This document shows, in pieces, positions 8,451 through 17,139 of a stretch of 64,000 nucleotides of DNA. A program made the position numbers and the translations under genes. Source of the stretch: Gemmatimonadaceae bacterium. GTDB lineage: Bacteria > Gemmatimonadota > Gemmatimonadetes > Gemmatimonadales > Gemmatimonadaceae. The DNA lies in contig JAICWO010000006.1 of the NCBI GenBank assembly GCA_025934775.1, forward strand, positions 224,581-288,580. Reading direction: 5' to 3'. The notes under the pieces are model-generated. The model was not told the origin of the DNA, ran no database searches, and saw only the letters and a program-made list of their open reading frames with translations. The first letter of the stretch is position 1. Each line of letters begins with the position of its first letter.

Positions 8451-10337
8451 TTAACGCCCCCGTCCGCCGGGCCCGCCGCCGCCCAGCGGGCTGGCGTTCT
8501 GCCGGATCCGGTCCTGCTGCTGCAGCCGCTGCGACTGGAGCGCGAGGGCGCTCAACAGCACCACGTGCTCGCCTTCCTTGAGCCCGCTCACCACTTCGGT
8601 GTAGTCGAGATTCGACTGCCCCGTCTGAATGATGCGCGGCGCAAAGTGCGTCTTGCTGCTGTCGGCCACGAAGACGAGCGCCGTGCGAATGCGGACCGGC
8701 GCACCCATCTCGGGCGATGGCGTGAGCGCGCCCGTGCCGGTCTGACCGCCGCGCGAACCCTGCGCACGCGATCCGAACCCGCCGCCCTGCGCGTTCTGGC
8801 CACCACTCTGCTTCCGCCGGCAGGCGCCCGCCGTGCGCGCGTCGATGCCGAGCTTCGTATAGATCGCGTTGACCGCCTGCATCTCGGGACTGCCGCGGAA
8901 TCCGCCGCCGCCGCCCTGACCCGGCTGGCTGCCGCCGCTGTTGCCGCCACCGCTGTTGCCGCCGGCAAACCCACCGCTCCGGCGCTGGCCGCCGTTCGCG
9001 CCTCCACCGAAGCCGCCGCCCTGACCGCGCATCGCCATCATCTTGTTGCGCAGGCTATCGAGCTGGGCTTTCTCCTTGGGGTGCTTCGCGAGGATTGCGT
9101 TGATCTTCTGGCAATCGGCGTCGGAGACCTGCATCCCGAATCCGCCCTGGCCACCCTGGCCACCCTGGCCACCCTGACCGCCTTGGAAGCCTCCACCCTG
9201 CTGGCCGCCCTGCTGCGCGACCAACGCGACGTCGCCGCCGGACGTGGTCGCTGCTCCCGTCGTCTGCGCGCCGTTCGCGCCCGGCTGGCCGCCGTTGCCG
9301 CTGTTCCCGCCCGGGCCTCCGCCGCCGTTCCGGCGACCGCGGCCGAAACCGCCGCCACGTCCGGCGGGATTGAAGCCTTGCGCCTTGAGCTCGGCGTTGA
9401 TCGTGTCCGCGCTCATTCCGAGCATCGCGCCCGTGGCCACCGCTTCGCGCGGACTCTTGACGGCGTCGTTCGGAATCGCGAGCACGTTGTCACGCTCGTC
9501 GATCAGCACGGATACCTCGCCGTTCATGCCGGGGCGGAGCAGTCCTTCTGCGTTCTCGAGATTCACGAGCACCGGGAACATCGTCACGTTCTGCTGGACG
9601 ACGGCCTGCGGCTCGATCTTCTCGACCGAGCCGCTGAAGCGGCGGTCGGGATATGCGTCGACGGTGACGTTGGCGGGCTCGCCTGGGTGCACGTTGCCGA
9701 TGTCCGTCTCGTTGAACAGCGCGCGGATGCGTACGACGCCGAGGTCGGCCATCTGTACGATCGTCGTGCCGCCGCTCACGGAGCCAGTGGCCGATGCGAT
9801 GACGGTGCCGACCGACACGTTCTTGGTGATGACGGTGCCTTCGGTCGGCGCCTTGACTGTCGCGTCCTCGAGCGACTGCTTGGCCAGATCGAGCGCGGCC
9901 TTCGCGCTGACGACGCCCGATTTCGCGTTCTCATAATTCACCGCGACCTGCTCGTACTCCTGCGGCGTGATCACGCGCGCCTTGAACATCGCCTCGTTAC
10001 GGGTCTTGTCCTGCTCGGCGACCTGCAGCTTGGCCTGCGCGGCCTCGAGGGCGGCGTTCGCCTGGTCGTAGCGGTTCTGCACGTCGCGCGTGTCGATCTG
10101 CACGATGAGGTCGCCGGGCTTGACGTGCGTTCCCGTCTCGACCGGCATCTGCGTGATCACACCGGACGCCTTGGATTTGACGTCGATGATCGTGATCGGC
10201 TCGATCGAGCCGTTTGCCTGAGCGTCGACGATGATGTCGCGCCGCGTAACGGTGGCGGTCTGCACGGCGGGTGCGACCTGCTTCTTGGCGCACGCCGCCG
10301 CGGCAATGATGAGGGCCGCTCCGAGATATCGTCTCAC
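8451..10337 (-). CDS. MacA-like periplasmic adaptor with large Gly-rich insertion
   Basis: This 628-residue adaptor starts at GTG and has a lipoprotein-like signal (AALIIAAAACAKK). The HlyD/MacA core comes first: a barrel-sandwich half with VDVKSKASGVITQMPVETG, a helical hairpin (about 85-150), the second lipoyl half, and a beta-barrel domain up to about residue 300. A ~225-residue Gly/Gln/Ser/Arg-rich segment then interrupts it (about 322-549). The membrane-proximal domain (PVRIRTALVFVADSS to the end) resumes after that. Normal MacA is about 370-400 residues. The insertion contains two non-repetitive helical islands, each with a Cys. Adaptors link an inner-membrane ABC permease to TolC; both partners flank this gene. 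Confidence 0.88.
   Translation of the reverse strand: MRRYLGAALIIAAAACAKKQVAPAVQTATVTRRDIIVDAQANGSIEPITIIDVKSKASGVITQMPVETGTHVKPGDLIVQIDTRDVQNRYDQANAALEAAQAKLQVAEQDKTRNEAMFKARVITPQEYEQVAVNYENAKSGVVSAKAALDLAKQSLEDATVKAPTEGTVITKNVSVGTVIASATGSVSGGTTIVQMADLGVVRIRALFNETDIGNVHPGEPANVTVDAYPDRRFSGSVEKIEPQAVVQQNVTMFPVLVNLENAEGLLRPGMNGEVSVLIDERDNVLAIPNDAVKSPREAVATGAMLGMSADTINAELKAQGFNPAGRGGGFGRGRRNGGGGPGGNSGNGGQPGANGAQTTGAATTSGGDVALVAQQGGQQGGGFQGGQGGQGGQGGQGGFGMQVSDADCQKINAILAKHPKEKAQLDSLRNKMMAMRGQGGGFGGGANGGQRRSGGFAGGNSGGGNSGGSQPGQGGGGGFRGSPEMQAVNAIYTKLGIDARTAGACRRKQSGGQNAQGGGFGSRAQGSRGGQTGTGALTPSPEMGAPVRIRTALVFVADSSKTHFAPRIIQTGQSNLDYTEVVSGLKEGEHVVLLSALALQSQRLQQQDRIRQNASPLGGGGPGGRGR
9130..9190. repeat. 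Tandem repeat inside the adaptor gene encoding GQGGQGG
   Basis: A 9-bp unit (GCCACCCTG on the plus strand) is repeated in tandem around 9148-9180. It encodes a run of Gly-Gln-Gly triplets in the Gly-rich insertion. Such in-frame arrays can change length by slippage without breaking the frame. Confidence 0.7.
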
Positions 10338-10450
10338 GTGACTCGTTCTCCTGAAATCGGCCGGGTGGGGTGGCCGTGTCTGTGCTTAGTCTACGCGACA
10401 GCGAGCCCGAATGCTGGACGGCACGGGTCGCGCGGGCGCGCCGATGAGCG

Positions 10451-10479
10451 AAGGGCCGAGAGCGGAGCTCTCGGCCCTT
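10451..10479. terminator. Stem-loop between tolC and the adaptor gene
   Basis: Thirteen-bp arms (10451-10463 and 10467-10479) enclose a GGA loop. The hairpin lies just downstream of the tolC stop on the minus strand and 114 bp before the adaptor start. There is no T run. It could be a partial terminator that lowers adaptor and permease expression relative to TolC, or an mRNA-stabilising hairpin. Confidence 0.6.
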
Positions 10480-10501
10480 GCGCACCGACCAGCTGGTGGG
10501 C

Positions 10502-11806
10502 TCAGGGCAGGTCGCGGCCGATGACGGCCTCGATCTGCGCGCGAGCGTTGCGGTAGCTGAGCCGCGCCTGGATGAGCTGCTGACGCGCGGTGACCAGCGC
10601 GCTTTGCGAGTTGAGCACATCGAGCAGCGTGGAGGCGCCGAGATTGTAGCGCTGCTGCTGCACGCGCAAATCTTCCTCGCTCGCCTGCACGTTGGTCTGC
10701 TGCACGCGCATCGTCTCTTCGGCGTTGCGGAGCGTCGCCATGTCGGTGATGATGCTCTGCTGCGCGCCGAGCCGCGCGTCCTTCAGCTCCGCCTGCGTAT
10801 TCTGATAGCTGATCTCCGCCGCCGCGATGTTGTTCTCGCGCGAGAAGCGGTTGAAGATCGGATAGTTCAGGCTGAGGCTGATGCCGCGCGTGTACGGGTA
10901 CGGATTGCTATTCAGTCCGTAGATCGCCGACGTGCCGCTCCCCGAGTAGGAGAGGTTTGCGGTGACCGTCGGCAGATACGCGGTCTTTGCCGAACGTTCC
11001 GACGCGCGGTTGGCGTTGAGCTGCGCGTCGAGCTGCCGGATCGCCGGGCCGTCGAGCGCAAGCTGCATGACCTGCGCGCTGTCGATCGGCGCGACCGGGT
11101 GCGCGACGGTGTCGGCCGGGTCGGCGGTGACGAAGTACGGCGTGCCGACGAGGCGCGTGAGCGCGGCCGACTGCGTCTGATAGCTGTTCTGCGCGGAGAG
11201 GAGCGCGAGCTGCGCGTTGCCAACTTGGACGACGCTGCGCAGCGAATCGGAGACGTTCGCGGCGCCGGCCTTCACGCGCGCGATCGACTGCTGGAGCTGG
11301 AGCTGCGCGGCCTCGAGTTGGGCGCGCGCCGCGCCTTCCGATTCCTTGGCGGCGAGAATCGAGTTGTACGCCTGCTTCACCTGAAAGGCGACGTTGTACT
11401 CGGTCGTCACCGCGGAGGCCTGCTGCGCGACGACGTTCGCTTTCTGTGTCTTGATGTCGGCGAACATCTTGCCGGCGTCGAAGAGCGTGACTTGCGAGTT
11501 GAGGCCCGTGTTGTACGACCACGCGGGAATGAAGTCGATGAGCTGGTTGCCCGGGCCGACGCGCTGGCCGGCGCTCTTGCTCTGGCCCGCCGATGCGTTG
11601 AGGGTCGGAATCAGCGCGGCGCGCGCGGAACGCACGTTGTTGTTCGCCGTGCGAATCGCGTTTTCGGCAGTGATGTTCGAGACGTTGTTCTCCCTGGCGA
11701 GGCGCACGGCCTCCGTCACGGAGATGGGATGAAAGGTCGTATCCGTCACCTGCTGCGCCACCAGCGCGGCTGGCGTCGCGAGCAGCAGTATCAATTTCCT
11801 GAGCAT
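10502..11806 (-). CDS. TolC-family outer membrane efflux protein
   Basis: The protein has 434 residues from the ATG at 11804-11806. The signal peptide MLRKLILLLATPAALVAQQ supports this start. It has the duplicated TolC architecture: two long helical hairpins with repeated EAVRLARENNVSN-type helices and beta strands such as ISLSLNYPIFNRFSRENN. TolC proteins trimerise into an outer-membrane channel with a periplasmic tunnel. The gene overlaps the CpxP-like gene by 16 bp and is followed by the adaptor and permease genes, so it is the exit duct of the same exporter. Confidence 0.9.
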   Translation of the reverse strand: MLRKLILLLATPAALVAQQVTDTTFHPISVTEAVRLARENNVSNITAENAIRTANNNVRSARAALIPTLNASAGQSKSAGQRVGPGNQLIDFIPAWSYNTGLNSQVTLFDAGKMFADIKTQKANVVAQQASAVTTEYNVAFQVKQAYNSILAAKESEGAARAQLEAAQLQLQQSIARVKAGAANVSDSLRSVVQVGNAQLALLSAQNSYQTQSAALTRLVGTPYFVTADPADTVAHPVAPIDSAQVMQLALDGPAIRQLDAQLNANRASERSAKTAYLPTVTANLSYSGSGTSAIYGLNSNPYPYTRGISLSLNYPIFNRFSRENNIAAAEISYQNTQAELKDARLGAQQSIITDMATLRNAEETMRVQQTNVQASEEDLRVQQQRYNLGASTLLDVLNSQSALVTARQQLIQARLSYRNARAQIEAVIGRDLP

Positions 11807-12186
11807 TGCCTCTTTGGCTCCTTTGCCGTTTCGGCGTCGTGTCGTGCCTTGGCTTCCTGTCGGCGGGCGTTGAGCTTCGCGAGCTGGGCAGAGCTCAACA
11901 GGGAGTCGACCTGCGCGTGAAAGCGTACGCGCATGGAGTCGACGGTCGGGCGCTGCGGCGCGAACAACGCCTTCATCTTGCAATCCTCATCGAACGCGAG
12001 CGAGTCGATCGTCCCGCGCTGCTTCTCGGAGAGTCCGAGGTCGTCGTAGAACCGGCTGCGGAGCGGCCCGTACTGCGACGCGAAGCTCTGATGCCGGATG
12101 TACCGGTCGGCGGAAAAGCCGAGGGCGCCGCCCACGAGCAGCGCGCCGAGCAGGAACATCAGTGCCTGTTGTTTTGCGTGCGCCAT
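11791..12186 (-). CDS. CpxP/Spy-like periplasmic sensor protein
   Basis: The protein has 131 residues with one N-terminal membrane helix (FLLGALLVGGALGF) and a charged helical periplasmic part. That part has the Spy/CpxP-like pattern of helices: FYDDLGLSEKQRGTIDSLAFDE, then FHAQVDSLLSSAQLAKLNARRQE. The family, often labelled periplasmic heavy-metal sensor, binds misfolded proteins or metals and modulates envelope-stress signalling. The gene lies between a putative anti-sigma gene and tolC in the same operon, which fits feedback control of an envelope-stress regulon. Its last 16 bp overlap tolC. Confidence 0.72.
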   Translation of the reverse strand: MAHAKQQALMFLLGALLVGGALGFSADRYIRHQSFASQYGPLRSRFYDDLGLSEKQRGTIDSLAFDEDCKMKALFAPQRPTVDSMRVRFHAQVDSLLSSAQLAKLNARRQEAKARHDAETAKEPKRQCSGN

Positions 12187-12199
12187 GACGATCTCCGAA

Positions 12200-12568
12200 T
12201 TAACGGCCGCCGAACAGGTAACGAATGCGCGCTTCCCGGTCGTCCTGGAGGGCGGGCCGGATCGCGGTGGCCGCCGGAACGGGCGGCGCGGACAACATCT
12301 GATCGGCGGCGATGTCGGCTTCGCTCTGCCGAGCGCGATACATCGCGATGCCGGCGGCGACGAGCAGCACGGCGGCGGCGGCGAGCGCGGGACGCACCCA
12401 GCGATCGAGCTCCGTCCACCAGCCCAGCTCCACGTCGGCCACGCGGGCCATGATCCGTGCTTCCAGCTCGTTCCAATACGCGTTGCCCGCCGGGGCGGCG
12501 TAGAGCGAGCGAAGCCCGCGCACCACCTCGTCGTCGTCGTTGTTGGAGAACAGCCGAATGTCGGTCAT
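12200..12568 (-). CDS. Small single-pass membrane protein, putative anti-sigma factor
   Basis: The protein has 122 residues. A ~65-residue cytosolic part (NDDDEVVRGLRSLYAAPAGN) leads to one TM (ALAAAAVLLVAAGIAMY) and a ~45-residue periplasmic tail. Its start codon overlaps the sigma-factor stop in an ATGA, so the two are translationally coupled, as anti-sigma genes usually are. It lacks the HxxxCxxC zinc motif of ZAS-type anti-sigma factors. The anti-sigma role is inferred from position and topology only. Confidence 0.6.
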   Translation of the reverse strand: MTDIRLFSNNDDDEVVRGLRSLYAAPAGNAYWNELEARIMARVADVELGWWTELDRWVRPALAAAAVLLVAAGIAMYRARQSEADIAADQMLSAPPVPAATAIRPALQDDREARIRYLFGGR

Positions 12569-13155
12569 AGATCGCTCCGAACGTCCTTCAATATGCGGCG
12601 CAGCGCCGCGCGTGCATGATGCAGGTCCGAGCGGGCGGTGCCCTCCGGAATTCCCAGCATCTCGCCAATCTCCCCGTGTGTGAAGCCTTCCACGTCGTGC
12701 AATACGATGACGGATCGCTGCCGATCCGTGAGCTGCAACAATGCTTCATTCAACCGCCGCCGCAACTCGTCCGATTCGCCCGGGTCGCGGAACGGCATCG
12801 GCACCGCTTCCGGCAGCTCGTCCGCATCGCGGACTTTCCGCCGCCGCACCAGGTCCAGCGACGCATTGGCCATGATGCGGTACAGCCACGCGCCGAACGG
12901 TTGATCGGGAAGAAACCGGTCCAGCGCCTTGAAGGCGTGGAGGAATCCCTCCTGCACCGCGTCTTCCGCGTCCTCGTGCGTGAGCACGATCGCGCGACAC
13001 ACGGCGTACGCCCGACGCTGGTGCGCTCGCACCAGACGCGCGAACGCGTCGGTGTTTCCGCGCTGCGCGGCGATGACCAGCGCGCGTTCGTCGGCTCTGG
13101 CGTCAGCAGTGGACGTCATTCCGATCGGACGAACGAGGGTTGTCGCAGCGGTCAT
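12565..13155 (-). CDS. ECF-type RNA polymerase sigma factor
   Basis: The protein has about 196 residues from the ATG at 13153-13155. Region 2 is clear (FARLVRAHQRRAYAVCRAIVLTHEDAEDAVQEGFLHAFK, with FGAWLYRIMANASLDLVRRRK). Region 4 follows (LLQLTDRQRSVIVLHDVEG, then the helix-turn-helix GEIGEMLGIPEGTARSDLHHARAALR). There is no sigma-70 region 1 or 3. Possible alternative starts are an ATG at 13119 and a TTG at 13182; none has a clear Shine-Dalgarno sequence. It heads a run of anti-sigma-like, CpxP-like, TolC, adaptor and permease genes, which suggests it drives this envelope-export set. Confidence 0.9.
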   Translation of the reverse strand: MTAATTLVRPIGMTSTADARADERALVIAAQRGNTDAFARLVRAHQRRAYAVCRAIVLTHEDAEDAVQEGFLHAFKALDRFLPDQPFGAWLYRIMANASLDLVRRRKVRDADELPEAVPMPFRDPGESDELRRRLNEALLQLTDRQRSVIVLHDVEGFTHGEIGEMLGIPEGTARSDLHHARAALRRILKDVRSDL

Positions 13156-13212
13156 CGAGACGTGGCCGGTGTCCACTCTCAATAACGTGGCGGGCGGGGG
13201 GAACGTTGATCC

Positions 13213-13884
13213 TCAGCGGGCCTGCTCCCGAGCACCCGATCCGGCCGCCGGACCGCCGCCGCTCGCGGTGTCCGCGGCGGGGGTTCCGGCGAGGCCGATC
13301 GTGTCCGCGGCCGCGCGCATCGCGTCGATCACGAACTGAATGTGCTGATCGAGATCGACGCCCAACTCTTGGACGCCAATCATGATATCCTCACGGCTCA
13401 CGCCCTTCGCGAACGCTTTGTCCTTCATCTTTTTTCGAACGGACTTGGCGTCCACGTCGTGCACGCTCTTCGAGGGCTTCACGAGCGCCGTCGCGGTGAT
13501 CAACCCGCTCAGCTCGTCCACGGCGAACAGCGCGCGCGCCATCCGCGTCTCGCGCGCGACGTTGGTGTACGCGGCATGGCCGAGGATCGCCTGCAGGATG
13601 TCCTCCGGCCAACCGCGGTCGCGCAGGATGCGCACACCCGTCGACGGATGTTCGTCGGTCGGCGAATGTGCATCGTTGGGATAGCGCTCGTAGTCGAAGT
13701 CGTGGATCAGGCCGGCGAGTCCCCAGCGCTCGGGATCCTCGCCGAAGTGCGATGCATACGCGCGCATCGCCGCTTCCACGGTGAGCATGTGCTTGCGGAG
13801 CGATTCGCTCGCGGTGTACTCGTGCATCAAAGCGAGCGCATCGTCTCGCGTCGGCAGCGCGGGTTCGGTCGTCATAGGTTCCAA
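13213..13884 (-). CDS. HD-domain hydrolase
   Basis: The protein has 223 residues. An HD metal-dependent phosphohydrolase domain starts MHEYTASESLRKHMLTVEAAMRAYA. The HD pair is in AGLIHDFDYERYPNDAHS, and a later His and Asp follow in LGHAAYTNV and FAVDELSGL. Related proteins are annotated as HDIG-domain hydrolases; substrates are usually nucleotides but remain unproven. The C-terminal tail is low-complexity Gly/Ala. The gene lies just upstream of the sigma-factor gene on the same strand and may be co-transcribed with it. Confidence 0.8.
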   Translation of the reverse strand: MEPMTTEPALPTRDDALALMHEYTASESLRKHMLTVEAAMRAYASHFGEDPERWGLAGLIHDFDYERYPNDAHSPTDEHPSTGVRILRDRGWPEDILQAILGHAAYTNVARETRMARALFAVDELSGLITATALVKPSKSVHDVDAKSVRKKMKDKAFAKGVSREDIMIGVQELGVDLDQHIQFVIDAMRAAADTIGLAGTPAADTASGGGPAAGSGAREQAR

Positions 13885-13926
13885 TATACCGCGCGGCCTG
13901 AGGCGGGATCCGCGCGTGCAGTACGC

Positions 13927-15486
13927 TCAGCTTATGGGTGATGCCGCCGGTGCGGCGCGGGACGCGATCTCGTCGGAGAGCGACGCCAGTGTCTTCAGAT
14001 CGAACGGCTTCACGAGCACTCGGCAGCTCGTCTCGGCGACGAACGCGGCTACCTGCGGCGATTCCACTTCACCGGTGCAGAACACGAGGCGCGGCAGCAG
14101 CTCCGGGCGGAGATCTTTGAGCGCGCCGTGCAGCTCGATGCCGGAGACGTGCGGCATCTTCACGTCCGACAGCACGAGATCGAACGTCTCGCCGGCGTCG
14201 AGCAGGCGTTCGAATGCACGCGCGCCGTCCTCGGCTTCCACCACCGTCCAGCCGCGGCGACGGTAGAAGCGGCTGAGCGCCCGGCGGATCGTCTCTTCGT
14301 CTTCCACGAGGAGCACGCGGCGCGCTTGCGGTTGCCCTTCCGCCGCCAGGGCCTGCACCGGCTCAGGCGCGGCCCGGAACTCTCCGGACGGGAACATTGG
14401 TATGCGCATCGTGAACTGCGCGCCGCCGCCTTCACCCATGTCACGGTTGCGGGCGACGATCGCCCCGCCGTGCTGCTGCACGACGCCGAGCGAAACGGAA
14501 AGACCCAACCCCGTACCCAGACCCATCGGCTTCGTCGTGAAGAACGGCTCGAAGATGCGCGGCAGCACGTCCGCGCGAATGCCGGGACCGTTGTCCGCGA
14601 CGTCGACGATGAATTGCCCATTGCTCACGCGCGCCGAGAGCCAGATCTCGCCGCCCGGGCCGGTCGCGTGCCCGGCGTTCACGATGAGGTTCGTCAGCAC
14701 TTGCTCGATGCCGGCGCGATCGATACTCACCGTCGACTCGCAGGCGTCGACGTGCAGCCAGACTTCGAGCTCGGCAAGCTGCGGCATGAGCGCGCGCGCA
14801 AGCTGATCGAGAAAGGGCCCGGTCTCCACGGGCTCTCGAACCGCCTCGCGGCTGCGCACGAACGACAGCAGATCGCGTACGATGGCGCGCGAGCGGCGGG
14901 CCTGCTGCGCGATGAGCCCGAGCGCCTCCTGCTCTTCGGCGCTCCGCTCGCTCGTCAGTAGATCTTCGGCGAACAGAAGAATCGCCGAGAGGGGATTGTT
15001 GAGCTCGTGCGCCACACCGGAGACGAGTTGGCCGAGCGCGGCGAGCTTCTCCGACTGGCGGAGCGCCTGCTCGGTGGTGCGGATCGCCGTCACGTCTTCG
15101 ACGTAGCCGTCGAAATACTCGATCTCGCCCTCCGCGTCGCGCGCGGCGTAAACCCAGACGCGAGCGACGATGGCGCGGCCGTCTTTGCGGCGCCAGTTCA
15201 GGTCGTACGCTTTGCCGTGCGGCCAATTGTCATACTCGGCCACGACGCGCTGCCGCTCGGACGGGTCGGCGTAGACGCGCTGGATGTTGAGGGTGCGCAG
15301 CTCGTCCGGCGTGTAGCCGAGCATCTGGCAGAGCGCCGGATTGAGCGTCACGAACCGGCCGTCGTACGTCACGCGATAGATGCCGTACGGCGAGTTGTCG
15401 ACGACCGAGCGATAGCGTTGTTCAGAAACACTGTCGGCCGGCGCATCACTGCTCGCGCACGCGGCGGGGTCTTGCGGTTTTTTCAC
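13927..15486 (-). CDS. PAS-domain hybrid sensor histidine kinase/response regulator
   Basis: This 519-residue protein starts at GTG and has no membrane segment, so it should be cytosolic. A PAS domain covers about residues 22-135. HisKA has its phosphate-accepting His near residue 160 in GQLVSGVAHELNNPLSAILL. The HATPase domain shows LTNLIVNAGHATG and VADNGPGI. A C-terminal REC domain begins RRVLLVEDEETIRRALSRFYR and has its acceptor Asp in LVLSDVKMP. The output partner is not adjacent. It is divergent from the AAA ATPase gene with about 90 bp between them. Confidence 0.93.
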   Translation of the reverse strand: MKKPQDPAACASSDAPADSVSEQRYRSVVDNSPYGIYRVTYDGRFVTLNPALCQMLGYTPDELRTLNIQRVYADPSERQRVVAEYDNWPHGKAYDLNWRRKDGRAIVARVWVYAARDAEGEIEYFDGYVEDVTAIRTTEQALRQSEKLAALGQLVSGVAHELNNPLSAILLFAEDLLTSERSAEEQEALGLIAQQARRSRAIVRDLLSFVRSREAVREPVETGPFLDQLARALMPQLAELEVWLHVDACESTVSIDRAGIEQVLTNLIVNAGHATGPGGEIWLSARVSNGQFIVDVADNGPGIRADVLPRIFEPFFTTKPMGLGTGLGLSVSLGVVQQHGGAIVARNRDMGEGGGAQFTMRIPMFPSGEFRAAPEPVQALAAEGQPQARRVLLVEDEETIRRALSRFYRRRGWTVVEAEDGARAFERLLDAGETFDLVLSDVKMPHVSGIELHGALKDLRPELLPRLVFCTGEVESPQVAAFVAETSCRVLVKPFDLKTLASLSDEIASRAAPAASPIS

Positions 15487-15578
15487 GCGGCCGATCTGGT
15501 GCGATGAAGTCGGTGAGCCGACTGGGAGGGAGCGAACGCGCCTGTCAGACGATCTCGGCGCGGGCTAGGATACGGTCC

Positions 15579-16391
15579 ATGGCACATCTGCGGTCCGTCG
15601 CGCTGCGGCGCTCGTCGGTGGCGGACGACGGCCGCTTTCCCTTCACCGTGCCGGTCATTCGATCGCTCGAGACGATCGATCTCGATGCGCCCGTCACCGT
15701 GTTCGTGGGCGAGAACGGCTCGGGCAAGTCGACGCTCCTCGAGGGGATCGCGGCGGCGGCGGGGCTGCCGGCGATCGGCGCCGAGAGCATCGACCGCGAC
15801 CAGACTCTCGCCGGCCAGCGCGCCCTCGGCCGCGCGCTCGCGCTGACCTGGAACCGCCGGGTGCGCCGCGGCTTCTTTCTCCGCGCCGAGGATTTTTTCG
15901 GATTCGCCAAATCGCTCGCCACGCTTCGCGCCGAGCTCACGCAGCGGCTCGCCGAGCTGGAGACGGAATACGCCGACCGGCCGGCGTACGCGAAATCGCT
16001 CGCCCGCATGCCGCCGGCCGCGTCGTTGGCCGACATGGAACGACGGTACGGCGTCGACCTCGACGCCAACTCGCACGGTCAGAGTTTTCTAAAGTTGTTC
16101 GGGTCGCGATTCACGCCGGGCGGGTTGTATCTGCTCGACGAGCCCGAGGCGCCGCTCTCGCCGCAGAGCCAGCTCGCGCTGATGGCGATGATCGGCGAGA
16201 TGCTGCGGCAGGACGCCCAGTTCATCATCGCGACGCACTCGCCGATTCTCCTCGGCTACCCCGGCGCGGCAATCTACAGCTTCGACCGCGCGCCGGCGGC
16301 GCGCGTATCGTATGAGGAGCTCGAGCACGTCGTGCTCACGCGCGATTTTCTGAACGCGCGTGAACGGTACCTGAGGAAGCTCGAGCTGTAG
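15579..16391 (+). CDS. AAA family ATPase, ABC/SMC-like
   Basis: The protein has 270 residues from the ATG at 15579. Walker A is VFVGENGSGKSTLLEGIA. The Walker B region is GLYLLDEPEAPLSPQSQLALM, followed by the switch His in FIIATHSPILL. The ABC-like signature region is weak and there is no long coiled coil. Such stand-alone ATPases are common, and their role (DNA repair, phage defence or transport) is uncertain. No nuclease partner lies next to it, so I do not call it a defence system. Confidence 0.82.
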   Translation: MAHLRSVALRRSSVADDGRFPFTVPVIRSLETIDLDAPVTVFVGENGSGKSTLLEGIAAAAGLPAIGAESIDRDQTLAGQRALGRALALTWNRRVRRGFFLRAEDFFGFAKSLATLRAELTQRLAELETEYADRPAYAKSLARMPPAASLADMERRYGVDLDANSHGQSFLKLFGSRFTPGGLYLLDEPEAPLSPQSQLALMAMIGEMLRQDAQFIIATHSPILLGYPGAAIYSFDRAPAARVSYEELEHVVLTRDFLNARERYLRKLEL

Positions 16392-16422
16392 CGCCGCGCG
16401 CCGGCCGCGAGCGGCGTTGGCG

Positions 16423-16590
16423 CTACTTCGTCGCCGTGGCGGCGGGCTGCTCGTGCACGTAATGCTCGTGCGTCAGCGCGACGATGGTGCGCAGGATGGC
16501 GAAGATCACGATCGCGCCGATGATGAGGCCGAGGAACGCGGCCTTCGTGTCGGAGCCGTGCGAGTGGTTGTGGTCGTCGTGTGCGGTCAT
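16423..16590 (-). CDS. Small His-rich single-pass membrane protein (55 aa)
   Basis: A 56-codon frame runs from the ATG at 16588-16590 to a TAG at 16423-16425. The protein has a His/Asp-rich start (MTAHDDHNHSHGSDTK), one TM (AFLGLIIGAIVIFAILRTIVAL) and a His-containing tail (THEHYVHEQPAAT). The clear topology and its fit between two genes on the same strand support it as real, though short. The two His clusters could bind metal. Function is unknown. Confidence 0.6.
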   Translation of the reverse strand: MTAHDDHNHSHGSDTKAAFLGLIIGAIVIFAILRTIVALTHEHYVHEQPAATATK

Positions 16591-16612
16591 GGGGAGGAAA
16601 TCGGGTCGGTGG

Positions 16613-17074
16613 TCACGCGACGCGCACGGAGTTCATCACGTCGTTGCGCTGCAGCTTCTTCATCACGTCCACGCCGCCGGTGATCTTGCCGAACACCGTG
16701 TGCACGCCGTTCAGGTGCCGCGTGTTTTCCTCGCTCAACACCATGAAGAACTGGCTGCCGCCGGTGTCCTTGCCGGCGTGCGCCATGGAGAGCGCGCCGA
16801 CTTCGTGCTTGCGCGGATTGCCCGCCGTCTCGCACTTGATCTTGTAACCGGGGCCGCCGGTCCCGATCCGCGGGTCGCCGGCCGGGAGATCGCGCGAGAG
16901 CGGGTCGCCGCCCTGCACGACGAAATCGGGAATGACGCGATGGAACTTCACGCCGTCATAGAAGCCGCTGTTCGCGAGCTTTTCGAAATTCGCGACGGTG
17001 TTCGGCGCGTCCTTCTCGAACAGCTCCGCGGTGATCGTTCCTTTGTTCGTCTCGAACGTGGCAGTCTTGGACAT
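16613..17074 (-). CDS. ppiB: Peptidyl-prolyl cis-trans isomerase, cyclophilin type
   Basis: This 153-residue cyclophilin has no signal peptide and so is cytosolic. The diagnostic core is [15 protein letters not shown], with the active-site Arg in HRV, followed by [42 protein letters not shown]. It catalyses isomerisation of peptide bonds before proline during protein folding. The length is typical of PpiB-type enzymes. Confidence 0.93.
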   Translation of the reverse strand: MSKTATFETNKGTITAELFEKDAPNTVANFEKLANSGFYDGVKFHRVIPDFVVQGGDPLSRDLPAGDPRIGTGGPGYKIKCETAGNPRKHEVGALSMAHAGKDTGGSQFFMVLSEENTRHLNGVHTVFGKITGGVDVMKKLQRNDVMNSVRVA

Positions 17075-17139
17075 GCCCCAAAGCTAGGGCGACCGACGAT
17101 CGATCGGAAGTGAAACGCGGGTCCCGCGGCGCCGCCGAC

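Noticed and set aside
9130..9190. Possible CRISPR-like repeat
   Set aside because: The 9-bp unit is contiguous without spacers and encodes in-frame Gly-Gln repeats.
15579..16391. Anti-phage defence ATPase
   Set aside because: No nuclease, TOPRIM or toxin partner lies next to it. The neighbours are a kinase and housekeeping genes.
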